This document shows positions 35,227 through 44,919 of a DNA stretch of 64,000 nt, one piece after another (the first letter of the stretch is position 1; every line of letters begins with the position of its first letter). Source of the stretch: Coprococcus eutactus (GTDB lineage Bacteria; Bacillota; Clostridia; Lachnospirales; Lachnospiraceae); NCBI RefSeq assembly GCF_025149915.1, contig NZ_CP102278.1, forward strand, positions 1,286,001 to 1,350,000, in the 5' to 3' direction. Under the pieces are notes generated by a model. That model was not told the origin of the DNA, searched no databases, and saw only the letters and a list, made by a program, of their open reading frames with translations. Both the position numbers and the translations under genes were made by a program.

Positions 35227-35961
35227 ATGAAATCAGTTGGAATAACAGATGTTGGCAAGAAGCGTTCCATGAACCAGGACAGTATCTTTTATACAGATGA
35301 GGCAGTAGGACCTGTCCAGAATCTGTACATTGTTGCGGATGGAATGGGAGGTCATAAGGCAGGGGACGTTGCTTCCAGGACAGCGATAGAGGCTGCAACA
35401 GAATATATACGTGAGAGCGAGACAAGGAACCCTGTTACACTTTTGAAGAGATCTATAATATATGCAAATGACAAGGTGTATAAGCTTGCACTCAGCGATC
35501 CTGACGATTATGCCGGTATGGGTACAACATTTGTAGCTGCGATTATAGATGATGGAACTATGTATGTTGCCAATATAGGTGATAGCAGATTATATATAGT
35601 AAACAGTGAAATAAAACAGATAACAATGGATCATTCGCTAGTTGAGGAACTCATCAGGAATGGTCAGTTAGACAGGAATAAAGGACGAAATCATCCGGAG
35701 AAAAACATAATTACAAGAGCGCTGGGCATAGGGGATGGCGTTGTTCCTGATTTTTTTGAGGTCGAGCTCGCATCAGATGACAAGGTGTTGCTCTGTTCTG
35801 ATGGATTGTCCAATATGATAGAGGACGATGAGATAAGAGACATCATTTCGGGTACTGATGACCTGAATGAGGCCTGCAGGAAACTGATAGACAGAGCTAA
35901 TTACTATGGCGGTAAGGATAATATATCCGCTGTTGTGGTTGCTATAGATTGGGAGGAATAG
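35227..35961 (+). CDS. stp: Stp1/PrpC-type PP2C serine/threonine phosphatase
   Basis: A 244-residue metal-dependent PP2C phosphatase that reverses phosphorylation by the PASTA kinase encoded next. Seen: DVGKKRSMNQDS at the start, the metal motif VADGMGGHKAGDVAS, GMGTTFVAA, IGDSRLY, LCSDGLSNMI and GGKDNISAVVV, i.e. all PP2C motifs, and no membrane segment. The ribosome site is weak. The kinase start lies 5 nt after its stop, the standard pairing in Firmicutes that controls cell-wall growth, division and germination. Confidence 0.95.
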   Translation: MKSVGITDVGKKRSMNQDSIFYTDEAVGPVQNLYIVADGMGGHKAGDVASRTAIEAATEYIRESETRNPVTLLKRSIIYANDKVYKLALSDPDDYAGMGTTFVAAIIDDGTMYVANIGDSRLYIVNSEIKQITMDHSLVEELIRNGQLDRNKGRNHPEKNIITRALGIGDGVVPDFFEVELASDDKVLLCSDGLSNMIEDDEIRDIISGTDDLNEACRKLIDRANYYGGKDNISAVVVAIDWEE

Positions 35962-35966
35962 TTGGT

Positions 35967-38198
35967 ATGTTGAATCCGGGAACGATGCTCAGTGGTCGAT
36001 ATGAGATCATTGAGATGGTTGGCTCTGGCGGTATGTCAGAGGTATATAAGGCTAAATGCCATGTACTTAACAGGTTTGTTGCGATAAAGGTTCTCAAGCC
36101 AGAATTCAGTTCAGACGTTAATTTTGTCACTAAGTTCAGGATTGAGGCACAGTCAGCAGCAGGTCTTTCTCACCCTAACATTGTCAATGTGTATGATGTG
36201 GGAGAGGACAACGGAGTATATTATATAGTAATGGAGCTTGTGGAGGGTATAACTCTCAAGGAGTATATACAGAAGCATGGCAGGATAGAACCTAAGGAGG
36301 CGATAGATTTTGCCATACAGATTGCCCAGGGCGTTCAAGCTGCACATGAGCATCATACTATTCACAGAGATATAAAGCCGCAGAATATAATACTTGCAAA
36401 CAATGGAACACTCAAGGTGACGGACTTTGGAATCGCGAAGGCCGCATCGTCAAGCACAACAACAACTAATGCTATGGGAAGCGTGCATTACATATCACCA
36501 GAACAGGCGAGGGGTGGTTTCAGTGATGAGAGAAGTGATATATATTCTCTTGGTATTACACTGTACGAGATGCTCACAGGTCACGTTCCATTTGAGGGAG
36601 AGAACAATGTGGCTATAGCACTTATGCATATCCAGAGTGAGATGGTATCACCTAGAGAATATTATCCAGATATACCTACAAGTCTGGAAAAGATCATAAG
36701 AAAGTGTACACAGAAGAAGCCTGAGAGAAGATATCTCACAGCGAATGCACTTATTGCAGATCTATACAGAGTTAAGGAAAATCCGAATATCGACTGTATA
36801 GTAGTTCCAAAACAGACAGTCCCTTCATCTCCGACAATCGAGATGACCAAGCAGGAGATGGAGATGATAAAGACTGGACGACAGGTAGATGCGGCTGCAA
36901 CACAGGAGGTTCCACCTGCAAGGCCAAAAACATCTGAGATACAGGTCAACAGACCGGTTATGAAACCGTCACAGTTTGATGACCTGTTCCCAGATGACGA
37001 TGATCCGGAAGATGAGGTAAGCGAAAATGATATAGGCGATGACTATCAGAATGATGATGAGCCGGAACATGATGAGGATCTTGATCCAAGACTCAAGAAG
37101 ATCATAACAGTAGCGAGCGTTGCCATAGCTGTTGTTCTTGCTATTCTGGCACTTGTCGTCATAGGCAACATAGCGGGATGGTTCCCAGGCGGTCTGTTTG
37201 GTGGCAAGGCTACGACAGAGAAGACAACGGGATCAGACGTGCTTGCACCTACAGATGCCCTGTCAACGACAGAGCAGGAGACTATACCGATGGTCAATGT
37301 GGTAGGACTTTACAAGACTGCTGCTGAGGAGCAGATGAAGAAGAATGGTTTTACAAACTATACATTCAAGGAACAGACAGATGCGACCGTTGAAAAGGGA
37401 TATGTAATATCCCAAAGTGTAGATGATGGAACAGCCATAACAAAAGATACAGCGATAACGATAGTGATATCTTCTGGAAAAGAGATGACAAGTGTACCTA
37501 ATGTAGTCAATTATGAGGACAGTCAGGCTACCACACTTTTGGAGGAGGCTGGGCTGAAGGTTACACATGGATATGCATATGATGACAATGTTGAGAAGGA
37601 TCATGTAATATCCTCTGATCCTGTTGCTGGAACAGAGGTGGAAGAGGGATCAACAGTAAAGATAATCATCAGCAATGGTAAGGAACAGAAAAAGGTTGTG
37701 GTACCGAACCTTGAGGGAATGAGTGAGGCTGATGCGGCTGAAAAACTCACAGAGTTAAACCTTGTGGGGGCACCTACGTATGAGTATAGTGATACTGTAA
37801 AAGAGGGGCAGGTAATATCGCAGGATCCAGTGGTTAACACAGAGGTTGATGAGCAGAGTACAGTTTCATATGTTGTGAGTAAAGGTCAGGAGAAAGTCAC
37901 ATATTCAGTTGCGTTTAGCGGATCACTTACAAATACTGAATTTGACTTTGACACATTTGGAAAAGTAAATGTAAGCATATCTTATACCATAGGCAGGGAG
38001 AGTTATTCAGTGTACAGTGGTTCAGCCGGTGCAGGTGATTTCCCACTAAGTATTGATGGCGTTCAGGGGCTTACAGGAATAGAGACAAACAGTGGTACGT
38101 TTACAGTGACCATAACCGATTCGGAGGGAATCGATGTGACTTCAAGCTTTAATACCGGAGGATTGTCAGCAACATTTACACAGGAGAGCGGAGAATAA
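35967..38198 (+). CDS. pknB: PASTA-domain serine/threonine protein kinase
   Basis: A 743-residue PrkC/PknB/StkP kinase. Seen: N-lobe GSGGMSEVYKA and VAIKVL; catalytic IHRDIKPQN; DFGIAKA; MGSVHYISPEQARGG activation loop; a Pro/Asp-rich juxtamembrane segment (about 280-378) full of acidic residues; one TM helix at 379-400; then three PASTA repeats (about 430-630), which bind muropeptides or lipid II; and a C-terminal beta-rich Ig-like domain of about 100 residues. ATG 35967 has GGGAGGAAT upstream; the longer TTG start overlaps it. The C-terminal non-PASTA domain is a clostridial feature with unknown ligand. Confidence 0.95.
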   Translation: MLNPGTMLSGRYEIIEMVGSGGMSEVYKAKCHVLNRFVAIKVLKPEFSSDVNFVTKFRIEAQSAAGLSHPNIVNVYDVGEDNGVYYIVMELVEGITLKEYIQKHGRIEPKEAIDFAIQIAQGVQAAHEHHTIHRDIKPQNIILANNGTLKVTDFGIAKAASSSTTTTNAMGSVHYISPEQARGGFSDERSDIYSLGITLYEMLTGHVPFEGENNVAIALMHIQSEMVSPREYYPDIPTSLEKIIRKCTQKKPERRYLTANALIADLYRVKENPNIDCIVVPKQTVPSSPTIEMTKQEMEMIKTGRQVDAAATQEVPPARPKTSEIQVNRPVMKPSQFDDLFPDDDDPEDEVSENDIGDDYQNDDEPEHDEDLDPRLKKIITVASVAIAVVLAILALVVIGNIAGWFPGGLFGGKATTEKTTGSDVLAPTDALSTTEQETIPMVNVVGLYKTAAEEQMKKNGFTNYTFKEQTDATVEKGYVISQSVDDGTAITKDTAITIVISSGKEMTSVPNVVNYEDSQATTLLEEAGLKVTHGYAYDDNVEKDHVISSDPVAGTEVEEGSTVKIIISNGKEQKKVVVPNLEGMSEADAAEKLTELNLVGAPTYEYSDTVKEGQVISQDPVVNTEVDEQSTVSYVVSKGQEKVTYSVAFSGSLTNTEFDFDTFGKVNVSISYTIGRESYSVYSGSAGAGDFPLSIDGVQGLTGIETNSGTFTVTITDSEGIDVTSSFNTGGLSATFTQESGE

Positions 38199-39086
38199 GT
38201 GGCAGCGGAAACAATAACAGGAAAGATAATCAAAGGAATAGGTGGATTCTACTATGTCGATGCCAGAGATGGCGTGCTTTATGAGTGCAAGGCCAAGGGC
38301 GTGTTCCGCAACAAGAAGATAAAGCCGCTTGTGGGTGATAATGTCAATATAGAGATAATTGATTCAGAGAAAGATCTAGGTAATATCGTTGAGATATTGC
38401 CTAGATTTAACTCGTTAATAAGACCTGCTGTTGCAAATGTTGATCAGACGATAATAATATTTGCGGTGAGCGAACCAGAGCCTAATTTCAATCTGTTAGA
38501 CAGGTTTCTGGTAAGTATGGAAAAGAGCGATGTAAAGACTATAATATGCTTCAATAAAACGGATCTGAGTCCTGACAATATGGAAACTTGTAGATCGTAC
38601 AGCAAGAGCGGTTACGAGACGCTGTTTATAAGCGCCAGGGAGAATGAGGGCATCGAAGAACTCAGAGAACTTCTAAGGGACAGGACGACCGTCTTTGCCG
38701 GACCTTCTGGTGTTGGAAAGTCATCGACGTTAAATGCTATCAAGCCAGAGGCAGAGGCACAGACTGGTGCGGTGAGTGAGAAGATCAAACGAGGGAAACA
38801 CACCACGCGTCATTCGGAGCTCATGCATATCGAGGGGGACACATATATTATGGATACCCCCGGATTTTCTTCCCTTTATGTGGATTCAATAGAGCCTGAG
38901 GATCTGAAAGAATATTTTCCAGATATCGCTGTCTACACAGGAAAGTGCAGATTTAATATGTGCAATCATATAAGTGAACCTGACTGCCTTGTCAGGAAAG
39001 CTGTTGAGGACGGGGAGATAAGCCGGGTGCGGTATGACGACTATGTCATGATATACAACGATTTAAAAGAAAAGAGGAAATGGTAA
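38199..39086 (+). CDS. rsgA: Ribosome small-subunit GTPase RsgA
   Basis: A 295-residue circularly permuted GTPase (YjeQ/YloQ) for late 30S maturation. Seen: N-terminal OB fold (1-70); permuted order with G4 NKTD before G1 GPSGVGKSS and G3 DTPGF; and the C-terminal zinc finger CRFNMCNH...C. Start GTG directly abuts the kinase stop, so translation is coupled. It is followed after 1 nt by rpe. The order kinase-rsgA-rpe-thiN is typical. Confidence 0.96.
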   Translation: MAAETITGKIIKGIGGFYYVDARDGVLYECKAKGVFRNKKIKPLVGDNVNIEIIDSEKDLGNIVEILPRFNSLIRPAVANVDQTIIIFAVSEPEPNFNLLDRFLVSMEKSDVKTIICFNKTDLSPDNMETCRSYSKSGYETLFISARENEGIEELRELLRDRTTVFAGPSGVGKSSTLNAIKPEAEAQTGAVSEKIKRGKHTTRHSELMHIEGDTYIMDTPGFSSLYVDSIEPEDLKEYFPDIAVYTGKCRFNMCNHISEPDCLVRKAVEDGEISRVRYDDYVMIYNDLKEKRKW

Positions 39087-39087
39087 A

Positions 39088-39774
39088 ATGGGTAAAGAGA
39101 TAATTCTATCACCTTCATTATTGTCAGTGGATTTTGCTCATATCGCGGATGGGATAAAGGAACTTGACAGGGCGGAGGTTCCTGCACTTCATCTTGATGT
39201 TATGGATGGAGCTTTTGTGCCGAATATATCATTTGGAGCCCCTGTTATAAAGTGTCTCAGAAAAGAAACGAATATGATCTTTGATGTACATCTTATGGTC
39301 GAGGAGCCGGTGAGATATATCGATGATTTCAAGAAAGCGGGAGCGGACTGGGTTACAGTACATGCTGAGTGTTGTAAGCATCTGCACAGAACGATCACAG
39401 CTATAAAGGAAGCCGGGATGAAGGCCGGTGTTGCACTCAATCCGGCAACGCCTGTTTCAGTCATCGACTATGTGCTTGACGAGGTGGATATGGTTCTGGT
39501 CATGAGTGTCAATCCGGGATTTGGTGGACAGTCGTTTATACCATCTTCACTCAGGAAGATCGTTGAGGTAAGGAAGCTTATTGATGAGAGAAATCTTGAT
39601 GTCCGTATAGAGGTTGACGGAGGTGTCAATCTAAAAAATGTCGGTGAAGTAATAAAGTCCGGAGCGGATGTAATCGTTGCAGGCTCTGCAGTGTTTAATG
39701 GAGATATCTACGAAAACAGCACGAAATTTATGGAAAAATTCAGAGAGCGTGGATCTGATGGAGCAGAGAGATAG
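39088..39774 (+). CDS. rpe: Ribulose-phosphate 3-epimerase
   Basis: A 228-residue TIM-barrel enzyme interconverting ribulose 5-phosphate and xylulose 5-phosphate in the pentose phosphate pathway. Seen: SPSLLSVDFAHI, the metal motif LDVMDGAFVPNISFG, DVHLMVEEP, VNPGFGGQSF and EVDGGV. The start ATG overlaps the ribosomal context of the rsgA stop (AAATGGTAAAATG). The next gene starts on the base after its stop. Confidence 0.97.
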   Translation: MGKEIILSPSLLSVDFAHIADGIKELDRAEVPALHLDVMDGAFVPNISFGAPVIKCLRKETNMIFDVHLMVEEPVRYIDDFKKAGADWVTVHAECCKHLHRTITAIKEAGMKAGVALNPATPVSVIDYVLDEVDMVLVMSVNPGFGGQSFIPSSLRKIVEVRKLIDERNLDVRIEVDGGVNLKNVGEVIKSGADVIVAGSAVFNGDIYENSTKFMEKFRERGSDGAER

Positions 39775-40461
39775 ATGAATAGTTATATTATAATAACGGG
39801 TGGCAGAGTCGACCTGCAGTCGTTGAAGGGTATCATGGACAGACATATGGGAGATTATTCGGAAGACCATATGGATGACAGCACAGTGATCGCCGTTGAC
39901 AAGGGCCTTGAGGTGTGCAACAAGATCGGGATCGTGCCGGATGTCATAGTCGGTGATTTTGATTCTGCCAGCTCAGTGGTTGTGGGCGTGTACAGGAAGA
40001 TGGCTGACAAGAAGGGATCTATAAAGTTTATTGATCTTGACACACACAAGGATTTCACAGATACACATGTGGCTCTCATATACGCGATGGATAACGGTGC
40101 CACTGATATATATATAGCCGGTGCGACTGGCACACGTATGGACCATACAATGGCCAATATCGGGCTTTTAAAGGAATGTGCAGACAGAAGAGTGAATGCC
40201 TATATCGAGGATGACCACAACGTGATAACGATGATTGCCGGAAGTGCGACGGTCGACCGTATTGAAGGATTTGATTATGTATCGCTTATACCATATGGAG
40301 GACCGGTTGCCGATGTAACCCTGAAAGGTTTTGAGTATAATGTGGAGGATTTCACATTTGATATCGGTGACAGCCGTGGAGTGAGCAATACGATAAGTGC
40401 CGACAGCGCCAGGATAGAGTTTGAGGATGGCTACATGATAGTTATATACAGCAGGGATTGA
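39775..40461 (+). CDS. thiN: Thiamine pyrophosphokinase
   Basis: A 228-residue enzyme making thiamine diphosphate from thiamine and ATP. Seen: VAVDKGLEV-type segment, PDVIVGDFDSAS, the catalytic DLDTHKDFTDTHVAL, GATGTRMDHT and ISNTISADSARIEF-like C-terminus. ATG lies immediately after the rpe stop, with GAGAGAG as ribosome site inside rpe. A terminator closes the long operon here. Confidence 0.94.
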   Translation: MNSYIIITGGRVDLQSLKGIMDRHMGDYSEDHMDDSTVIAVDKGLEVCNKIGIVPDVIVGDFDSASSVVVGVYRKMADKKGSIKFIDLDTHKDFTDTHVALIYAMDNGATDIYIAGATGTRMDHTMANIGLLKECADRRVNAYIEDDHNVITMIAGSATVDRIEGFDYVSLIPYGGPVADVTLKGFEYNVEDFTFDIGDSRGVSNTISADSARIEFEDGYMIVIYSRD

Positions 40462-40506
40462 TATGTATAATATATAGCATGGTTGGATAAACAGAATACA
40501 TAAAAT

Positions 40507-40552
40507 AAAACGTACACATGAGCAATATGATCCGTGTGTACGTTTTGTTTTA
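40507..40552. terminator. Terminator after thiN, shared with nptA
   Basis: AAAACGTACACA pairs with TGTGTACGTTTT over 12 bp and is followed by GTTTTAT. The A-rich flank suits the opposite nptA transcript too. Confidence 0.85.
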
Positions 40553-40600
40553 TGTCTTAGTTATGTGTACGATACCGATTTCTTAACCTGTCGGTGTAAT

Positions 40601-42673
40601 TTATTTTTTCTTGGAATTTTTGCTGTTCTTACCAGAGTATTTTCCGTCGATTTTCTGTTTGATCTTTTCATGTTTTTCCGCTGCTTTACTCTTGGCTGAG
40701 GATTTCTTCTTTCCATCCTGACCGGCTGATGATTTGTCCTTTTGCTTTGGCTTGTCAGAGGCAGCCGGTACAGTGACAGCAGATCCATCTGATAAGTTAT
40801 CTGAGTCTGATATGGCCACAGCAGGTTCTTCTACAGCAGGTTCATAGTCAGTTGTCATCTCACGCAGACTGTTGTCGAAGTTCTCAGCTATAGGATCCTC
40901 GTACATGGAAGAGTAGTATACATACAGTGCCTTGTATTCCTCGGATGTTTTGTAGCCTGTGATATATATGTGACCATGCATCTCGTCCATATGGGTTCCT
41001 CTGATCTTCTTTGCAATATGAAGACCTATATTCTTACAATGGCTTCCTATACGGTCAAGACTTGTGAGGATATCCACAAGGGCAAAACCGCCGGGAATGC
41101 CACATTCACCGACCTGAAGTCTGATTACATGGTGATCCTTTATAAGTTCTGTTATCTCACTTATGGTTTGGGCAAGAGGCTCGATCCTTGAGATTGCCTG
41201 AAGGTCATCCTCCTTGAAAGCACTGAGTGTCATGTCTATGATATTAGCAGTTGCCTTGAGAGCCATCTCGATCTCTTTCATACCCTGATCGGAGAAGCTG
41301 ATCTTCTGTTCATGTATGTTTCTCGATACCACAAGAAGATTCTCACAGTGGTCGCCGATACGCTCCATATCACTTAAGCTGTTGAGAAGTTCAGACACAT
41401 CAAGACGCTCAGCTCTTGACATATTGTTCTGCGAAGTGACCTTGAGAAGAAAGTTATTGAGTGAACTCTCACATTTGTCTATGAAATCCTCGTTTTCCTC
41501 AAGCTTTGCTGCCTCCTCCTCGTTGTACTCAGATATGAGCTTTCTGGCTATATCAAAATTCTCTCTGATACAGTCAGCCATGGCAAACATTACGTTTCTT
41601 GCCTGGGATATCGCGATAGCAGGAGTGGCGATGAGTCTTGGGTCGAGAGTAGCAAGCTCCTTGTCAATCTTGGATTCCTCCTCATCTTTGATGATCTTTC
41701 CAGTAATCTTTGCTACCTGGTTAGAAAATGGCAGAAGAATCAAACTCGTGATGAAGTTGAACATAAAATGTACATTTGCAATATTACCACGGTTTACGAC
41801 CTTGGCCATAAAAGGCATATCGATGAACAGCTGGAGACCGTAGATGACAACTACGAAGAATACGGCTCCAAATATGTTGAACATGAGATAGGAGAGAGAA
41901 ACTCTCTTTGCTTTCTTGTTTGCGCCGATTCCGCCAAGAATGATAGTCATACACTTACCGATGTTCTGACCTATTATAATAGGTATGGCGGTTCCGTATG
42001 TGACGACTCCGGTTGAGGATATTGCCTGGAGTATACCGACTGAAGCCGACGAGCTTTGTATTATAGCAGTCAGCACAAGACCTATGAGTATTCCGAGTAA
42101 TGGATTGTTGAATGAAGTGAAAAGGTTTTGGAAACTTTCTGATTCTTTGAGCGGAGCAAATACACCCTCCATGGTGTTCATACCGAGGAAAAGGATGCCG
42201 AGACCGACAAGAATGCTGGCAACATCACGTTTCTTGTTGTTGCTTGTAAACAGTATGATAAAAGCACCTATACATATAAGGATAGGAGCAAATGAAGACG
42301 GTTTTAAAAGTTTAAGTATAAAACTGGTCTCAGACAGATCTCCGAGACGCAGAATCTGGGCTGTCGCTGTACTACCGATATTCGCACCAAATACAACCGG
42401 GATAGCTTGTCCCAGCTTCATGATTCCAGCATTTACAAAGCCAATGAGCATGATGGTGGTTGCCGCCGAGCTTTGGATTATAGCGGTGACAGCAGTACCG
42501 AGAGAGAAACCTTTGATCGTTCCGGTGAACTGGTTTTTGCCTGTTGTGAGTTTTTCAAGAACCTTCTCAAGACTTCCTCCTGCCAGATTTTTTAGAGAGG
42601 CGCCCATGAGATTCATTCCGAACAGGAATAAGCCTACACCTCCAAGCAATGTTAAAATAGAAAAAAAGTCCAA
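40601..42673 (-). CDS. Na/Pi cotransporter family protein (NptA type) with PhoU-like domain
   Basis: A 690-residue protein. Residues 1-320 hold the duplicated Na/Pi domain with the two QSSAAT/QSSSAS motifs (AIIQSSAATTIM, AIIQSSSASVGI) and about nine hydrophobic segments; residues 340-560 form a cytoplasmic PhoU-like helical domain; the last 55 are a Lys/Ser-rich tail. It probably imports phosphate with sodium, or sets phosphate balance. Start TTG 42673 with AGGAGGG 9 nt upstream gives MDFFSILTLLGGVGLFLFGMN, the usual N-terminus. The gene ends 50 nt from the thiN terminator and is divergent from an SSS transporter. Confidence 0.9.
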   Translation of the reverse strand: MDFFSILTLLGGVGLFLFGMNLMGASLKNLAGGSLEKVLEKLTTGKNQFTGTIKGFSLGTAVTAIIQSSAATTIMLIGFVNAGIMKLGQAIPVVFGANIGSTATAQILRLGDLSETSFILKLLKPSSFAPILICIGAFIILFTSNNKKRDVASILVGLGILFLGMNTMEGVFAPLKESESFQNLFTSFNNPLLGILIGLVLTAIIQSSSASVGILQAISSTGVVTYGTAIPIIIGQNIGKCMTIILGGIGANKKAKRVSLSYLMFNIFGAVFFVVVIYGLQLFIDMPFMAKVVNRGNIANVHFMFNFITSLILLPFSNQVAKITGKIIKDEEESKIDKELATLDPRLIATPAIAISQARNVMFAMADCIRENFDIARKLISEYNEEEAAKLEENEDFIDKCESSLNNFLLKVTSQNNMSRAERLDVSELLNSLSDMERIGDHCENLLVVSRNIHEQKISFSDQGMKEIEMALKATANIIDMTLSAFKEDDLQAISRIEPLAQTISEITELIKDHHVIRLQVGECGIPGGFALVDILTSLDRIGSHCKNIGLHIAKKIRGTHMDEMHGHIYITGYKTSEEYKALYVYYSSMYEDPIAENFDNSLREMTTDYEPAVEEPAVAISDSDNLSDGSAVTVPAASDKPKQKDKSSAGQDGKKKSSAKSKAAEKHEKIKQKIDGKYSGKNSKNSKKK

Positions 42674-42764
42674 AATTAATGCCCTCCTGAGTAAAATATC
42701 TTTTACTTTAACAGTATAAAGTAAATAACATGTAATGAATATGTAAAAAGCCCATTTATATCCG

Positions 42765-42796
42765 ATTATATCACAATAGTAGTTTTTGTACTATTG
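42765..42796 (-). promoter_or_regulatory. nptA promoter -10 with overlapping palindrome
   Basis: On the minus strand, TGATATAAT gives an extended -10 (TATAAT at 42770-42765). CAATAGTA-7 nt-TACTATTG (42774-42796) is a perfect 8-bp inverted repeat covering the spacer and -35 area, suggesting an operator. Confidence 0.5.
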
Positions 42797-42926
42797 AAAA
42801 AAATAATACAAATAATATTAACATTTCGTCAAATGTACCAACAAATTTGATGGTGGCGGTGAGCTTACAAGTGTGATAGAATGAGCGCGAAGTGAGAGAT
42901 TTGAAAAATCATTATGGGAGATAGAT

Positions 42927-44375
42927 ATGTCAGTTTTCACAGATAAGAGAGTGTTTGGAATAAAGAGAAAAAATGCCAGCGGTTTGTCAACGGCAGGACA
43001 GGTATGTGCAAATGATATCATACTATGGGTAATTTTCCTGCTGCCGGTCAGCATTGTACTGCACGGAGCTGGGCAGTGCTTTGTGGCGATAGGACTGTTT
43101 GCCGGAAATGTAATTGGCTGGATATTTCTTTCAAAACGCATGAATTCATATGTAGAAATATCAAAAAAGAAGATACACAATGCGCCGGAGCTGTTTGCGG
43201 CAAGGTATGACTCGTGGCTGCTCAAGGACATTGTTTCGGTCATCTGGATAGTTACACTCGGACTGATCCTTGTATCAGTTCTAAAAGTAATAGTGTCGGT
43301 GGCTGCCTATTTTATGAATATGGATGAGTGGATATGTATGGCTATCATCGTGGCATTTCTTGTGTTTGCAACCATTCTCATTGACAACAGGCTTATGGGC
43401 ATCATAAAGACAGTGGTGTTCATTTTGGTTATAATAGCATGTTTTGTTATGATAGGTCTTGTATTTTACAGAATGGATGTGTGGGAGATACTGGACAATT
43501 ATAGGCGGGCAAGACTTTCCGGTGGAACAAGCACATACCTCAATATCCTGTACTATGATGGCGATACTGTGAATGCCGGAAGTGCTGTCTCCATGGCGGG
43601 GGTAGGACTTGGATGTATAGCCATGCCGCTTATGTATAAAGGGGTTATCAATATACAGAATGTGAAGGAGCTGGATGCCGGCAGAATATGGGCGATAGTA
43701 TTTGAAGGATTCACCATAATATCCAGCTGTGCCCTTGCACTGCTGGTCGTGCCGGTTCTATATCCTGGAAGGATATCGGCATATATGAATTCGTTTCAGG
43801 TATATAACCTGATGCTCAAGCGGCTGCTCGGAGAAAACGAGCATGCAGATATCATAAGGCTTGTTGTCCTTATGATATTCATTCTGGCTGTCGTCGTTAT
43901 GCTGGAATCATTTATGAGAACGATATGCGAACACATAAGAGGAATAGTTCCATCCATAAAAAAGGCCGGGAGAGGACTGAAGCTTGCAATAGATATAACA
44001 GTGGTGGTGCTCACAGGAGTGATTCTTCTGGCATTTGGAATATTTGTTGAGTATGACAGAGAGCGGATGATCACACTCAGCTGGGGAATGTGTACCGCGG
44101 CGCTTGCGGCACCGCTGATGCTTAGCCTCATGTACAGACATTCTACAAAGGCTGGTGTGTATGTGGGTATAATATCCGGAATGGCATCATTTATAGTGTG
44201 GAATTTCATTTCGCTTATACACGGGGAGACACTGAAGGCATATTTGGACCTCAGCGGTGATGTTGCTGGATTTGCGGTGAGTTTCATACTGACCGTTCTA
44301 GTAAGTGTATGTACTCGGAAGAATTCAGAAGAAGAACTCAAGGATTTCGACCGCATGGTGGAGGAACAGCGATAG
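42927..44375 (+). CDS. Sodium:solute symporter family protein
   Basis: A 482-residue membrane protein with about 12-13 hydrophobic segments and the organisation of SSS-family transporters such as PutP and PanF: NDIILWVIFLLP at TM1-2, NAPELFAARYDS before TM3, and a discontinuous sodium-binding helix near GLGCIAMPLMYKG. The similarity is distant and I cannot assign a substrate. ATG has GGGAGATAG upstream. It is divergent from nptA and 59 nt before rlmH. Confidence 0.75.
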   Translation: MSVFTDKRVFGIKRKNASGLSTAGQVCANDIILWVIFLLPVSIVLHGAGQCFVAIGLFAGNVIGWIFLSKRMNSYVEISKKKIHNAPELFAARYDSWLLKDIVSVIWIVTLGLILVSVLKVIVSVAAYFMNMDEWICMAIIVAFLVFATILIDNRLMGIIKTVVFILVIIACFVMIGLVFYRMDVWEILDNYRRARLSGGTSTYLNILYYDGDTVNAGSAVSMAGVGLGCIAMPLMYKGVINIQNVKELDAGRIWAIVFEGFTIISSCALALLVVPVLYPGRISAYMNSFQVYNLMLKRLLGENEHADIIRLVVLMIFILAVVVMLESFMRTICEHIRGIVPSIKKAGRGLKLAIDITVVVLTGVILLAFGIFVEYDRERMITLSWGMCTAALAAPLMLSLMYRHSTKAGVYVGIISGMASFIVWNFISLIHGETLKAYLDLSGDVAGFAVSFILTVLVSVCTRKNSEEELKDFDRMVEEQR

Positions 44376-44434
44376 TGGCGTGCGGATAGATGTAGATAGC
44401 AGAGTGAAAAGATATAAGGCGGAGGACGAAGTGT

Positions 44435-44905
44435 TTGAAGTACAAGATAGCCTGTGTTGGTAAAATAAAAGAGGATTATTTCACGAAACTGATAGATGGG
44501 TACCGCAAGGAGATAAACAAAAGGGACAGTCTAGAGATATGTGAAGTCCCTGACGAGAGAATCCCCCAGAAAAATGGAGATCGGGTAAATTCTATTATAC
44601 TTAATGCTGAGGCAGCGAGGCTGAAAAATGTGATCGCACCGGAGGATTACGTCATAGTACTTTGTATAAATGGAAAGAAGATGTCCACGGCAGATCTTAC
44701 AGAACAGGTGAGAAAGGCTGAGGAGAGAGATCAGAGAACTGTTACGTTTGTGATAGGAGGATCCCTTGGACTTGCCAATGATATCATGAAGCTGGCTGAT
44801 TATAAGATGAGCGTTTCGGATATGACATTTCCACATCAGCTCATGAGAGTTGCCTTGACAGAGCAGATAATGATCGTCTCAGAGTATCTTCATAAGAGTT
44901 CATAA
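44435..44905 (+). CDS. rlmH: RlmH, 23S rRNA pseudouridine-1915 N3-methyltransferase
   Basis: A 156-residue SPOUT methyltransferase acting on pseudouridine 1915 (helix 69) of assembled ribosomes; it works as a dimer with a trefoil knot. Seen: YKIACVGKIKEDY start, the SAM loop VIGGSLGL and FPHQLMRVALTEQ. The C-terminus is odd: family members continue with YRAF.I...PYHK, but here EQIMIVSEYLHKSS follows, about five residues shorter and without the YRA segment. TTG start behind GGAGG (44421-44425). A second, complementary RlmH-like gene lies convergent 14 nt downstream. Confidence 0.9.
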   Translation: MKYKIACVGKIKEDYFTKLIDGYRKEINKRDSLEICEVPDERIPQKNGDRVNSIILNAEAARLKNVIAPEDYVIVLCINGKKMSTADLTEQVRKAEERDQRTVTFVIGGSLGLANDIMKLADYKMSVSDMTFPHQLMRVALTEQIMIVSEYLHKSS

Positions 44906-44919
44906 GCAATCATGAACAA

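Noticed and set aside
41316..41843. 175-codon plus-strand ORF inside the Na/Pi transporter gene, and a 244-codon one at 41985-42719
   Set aside because: Both are antisense shadows of a gene with clear Na/Pi motifs and a good ribosome site on the minus strand.
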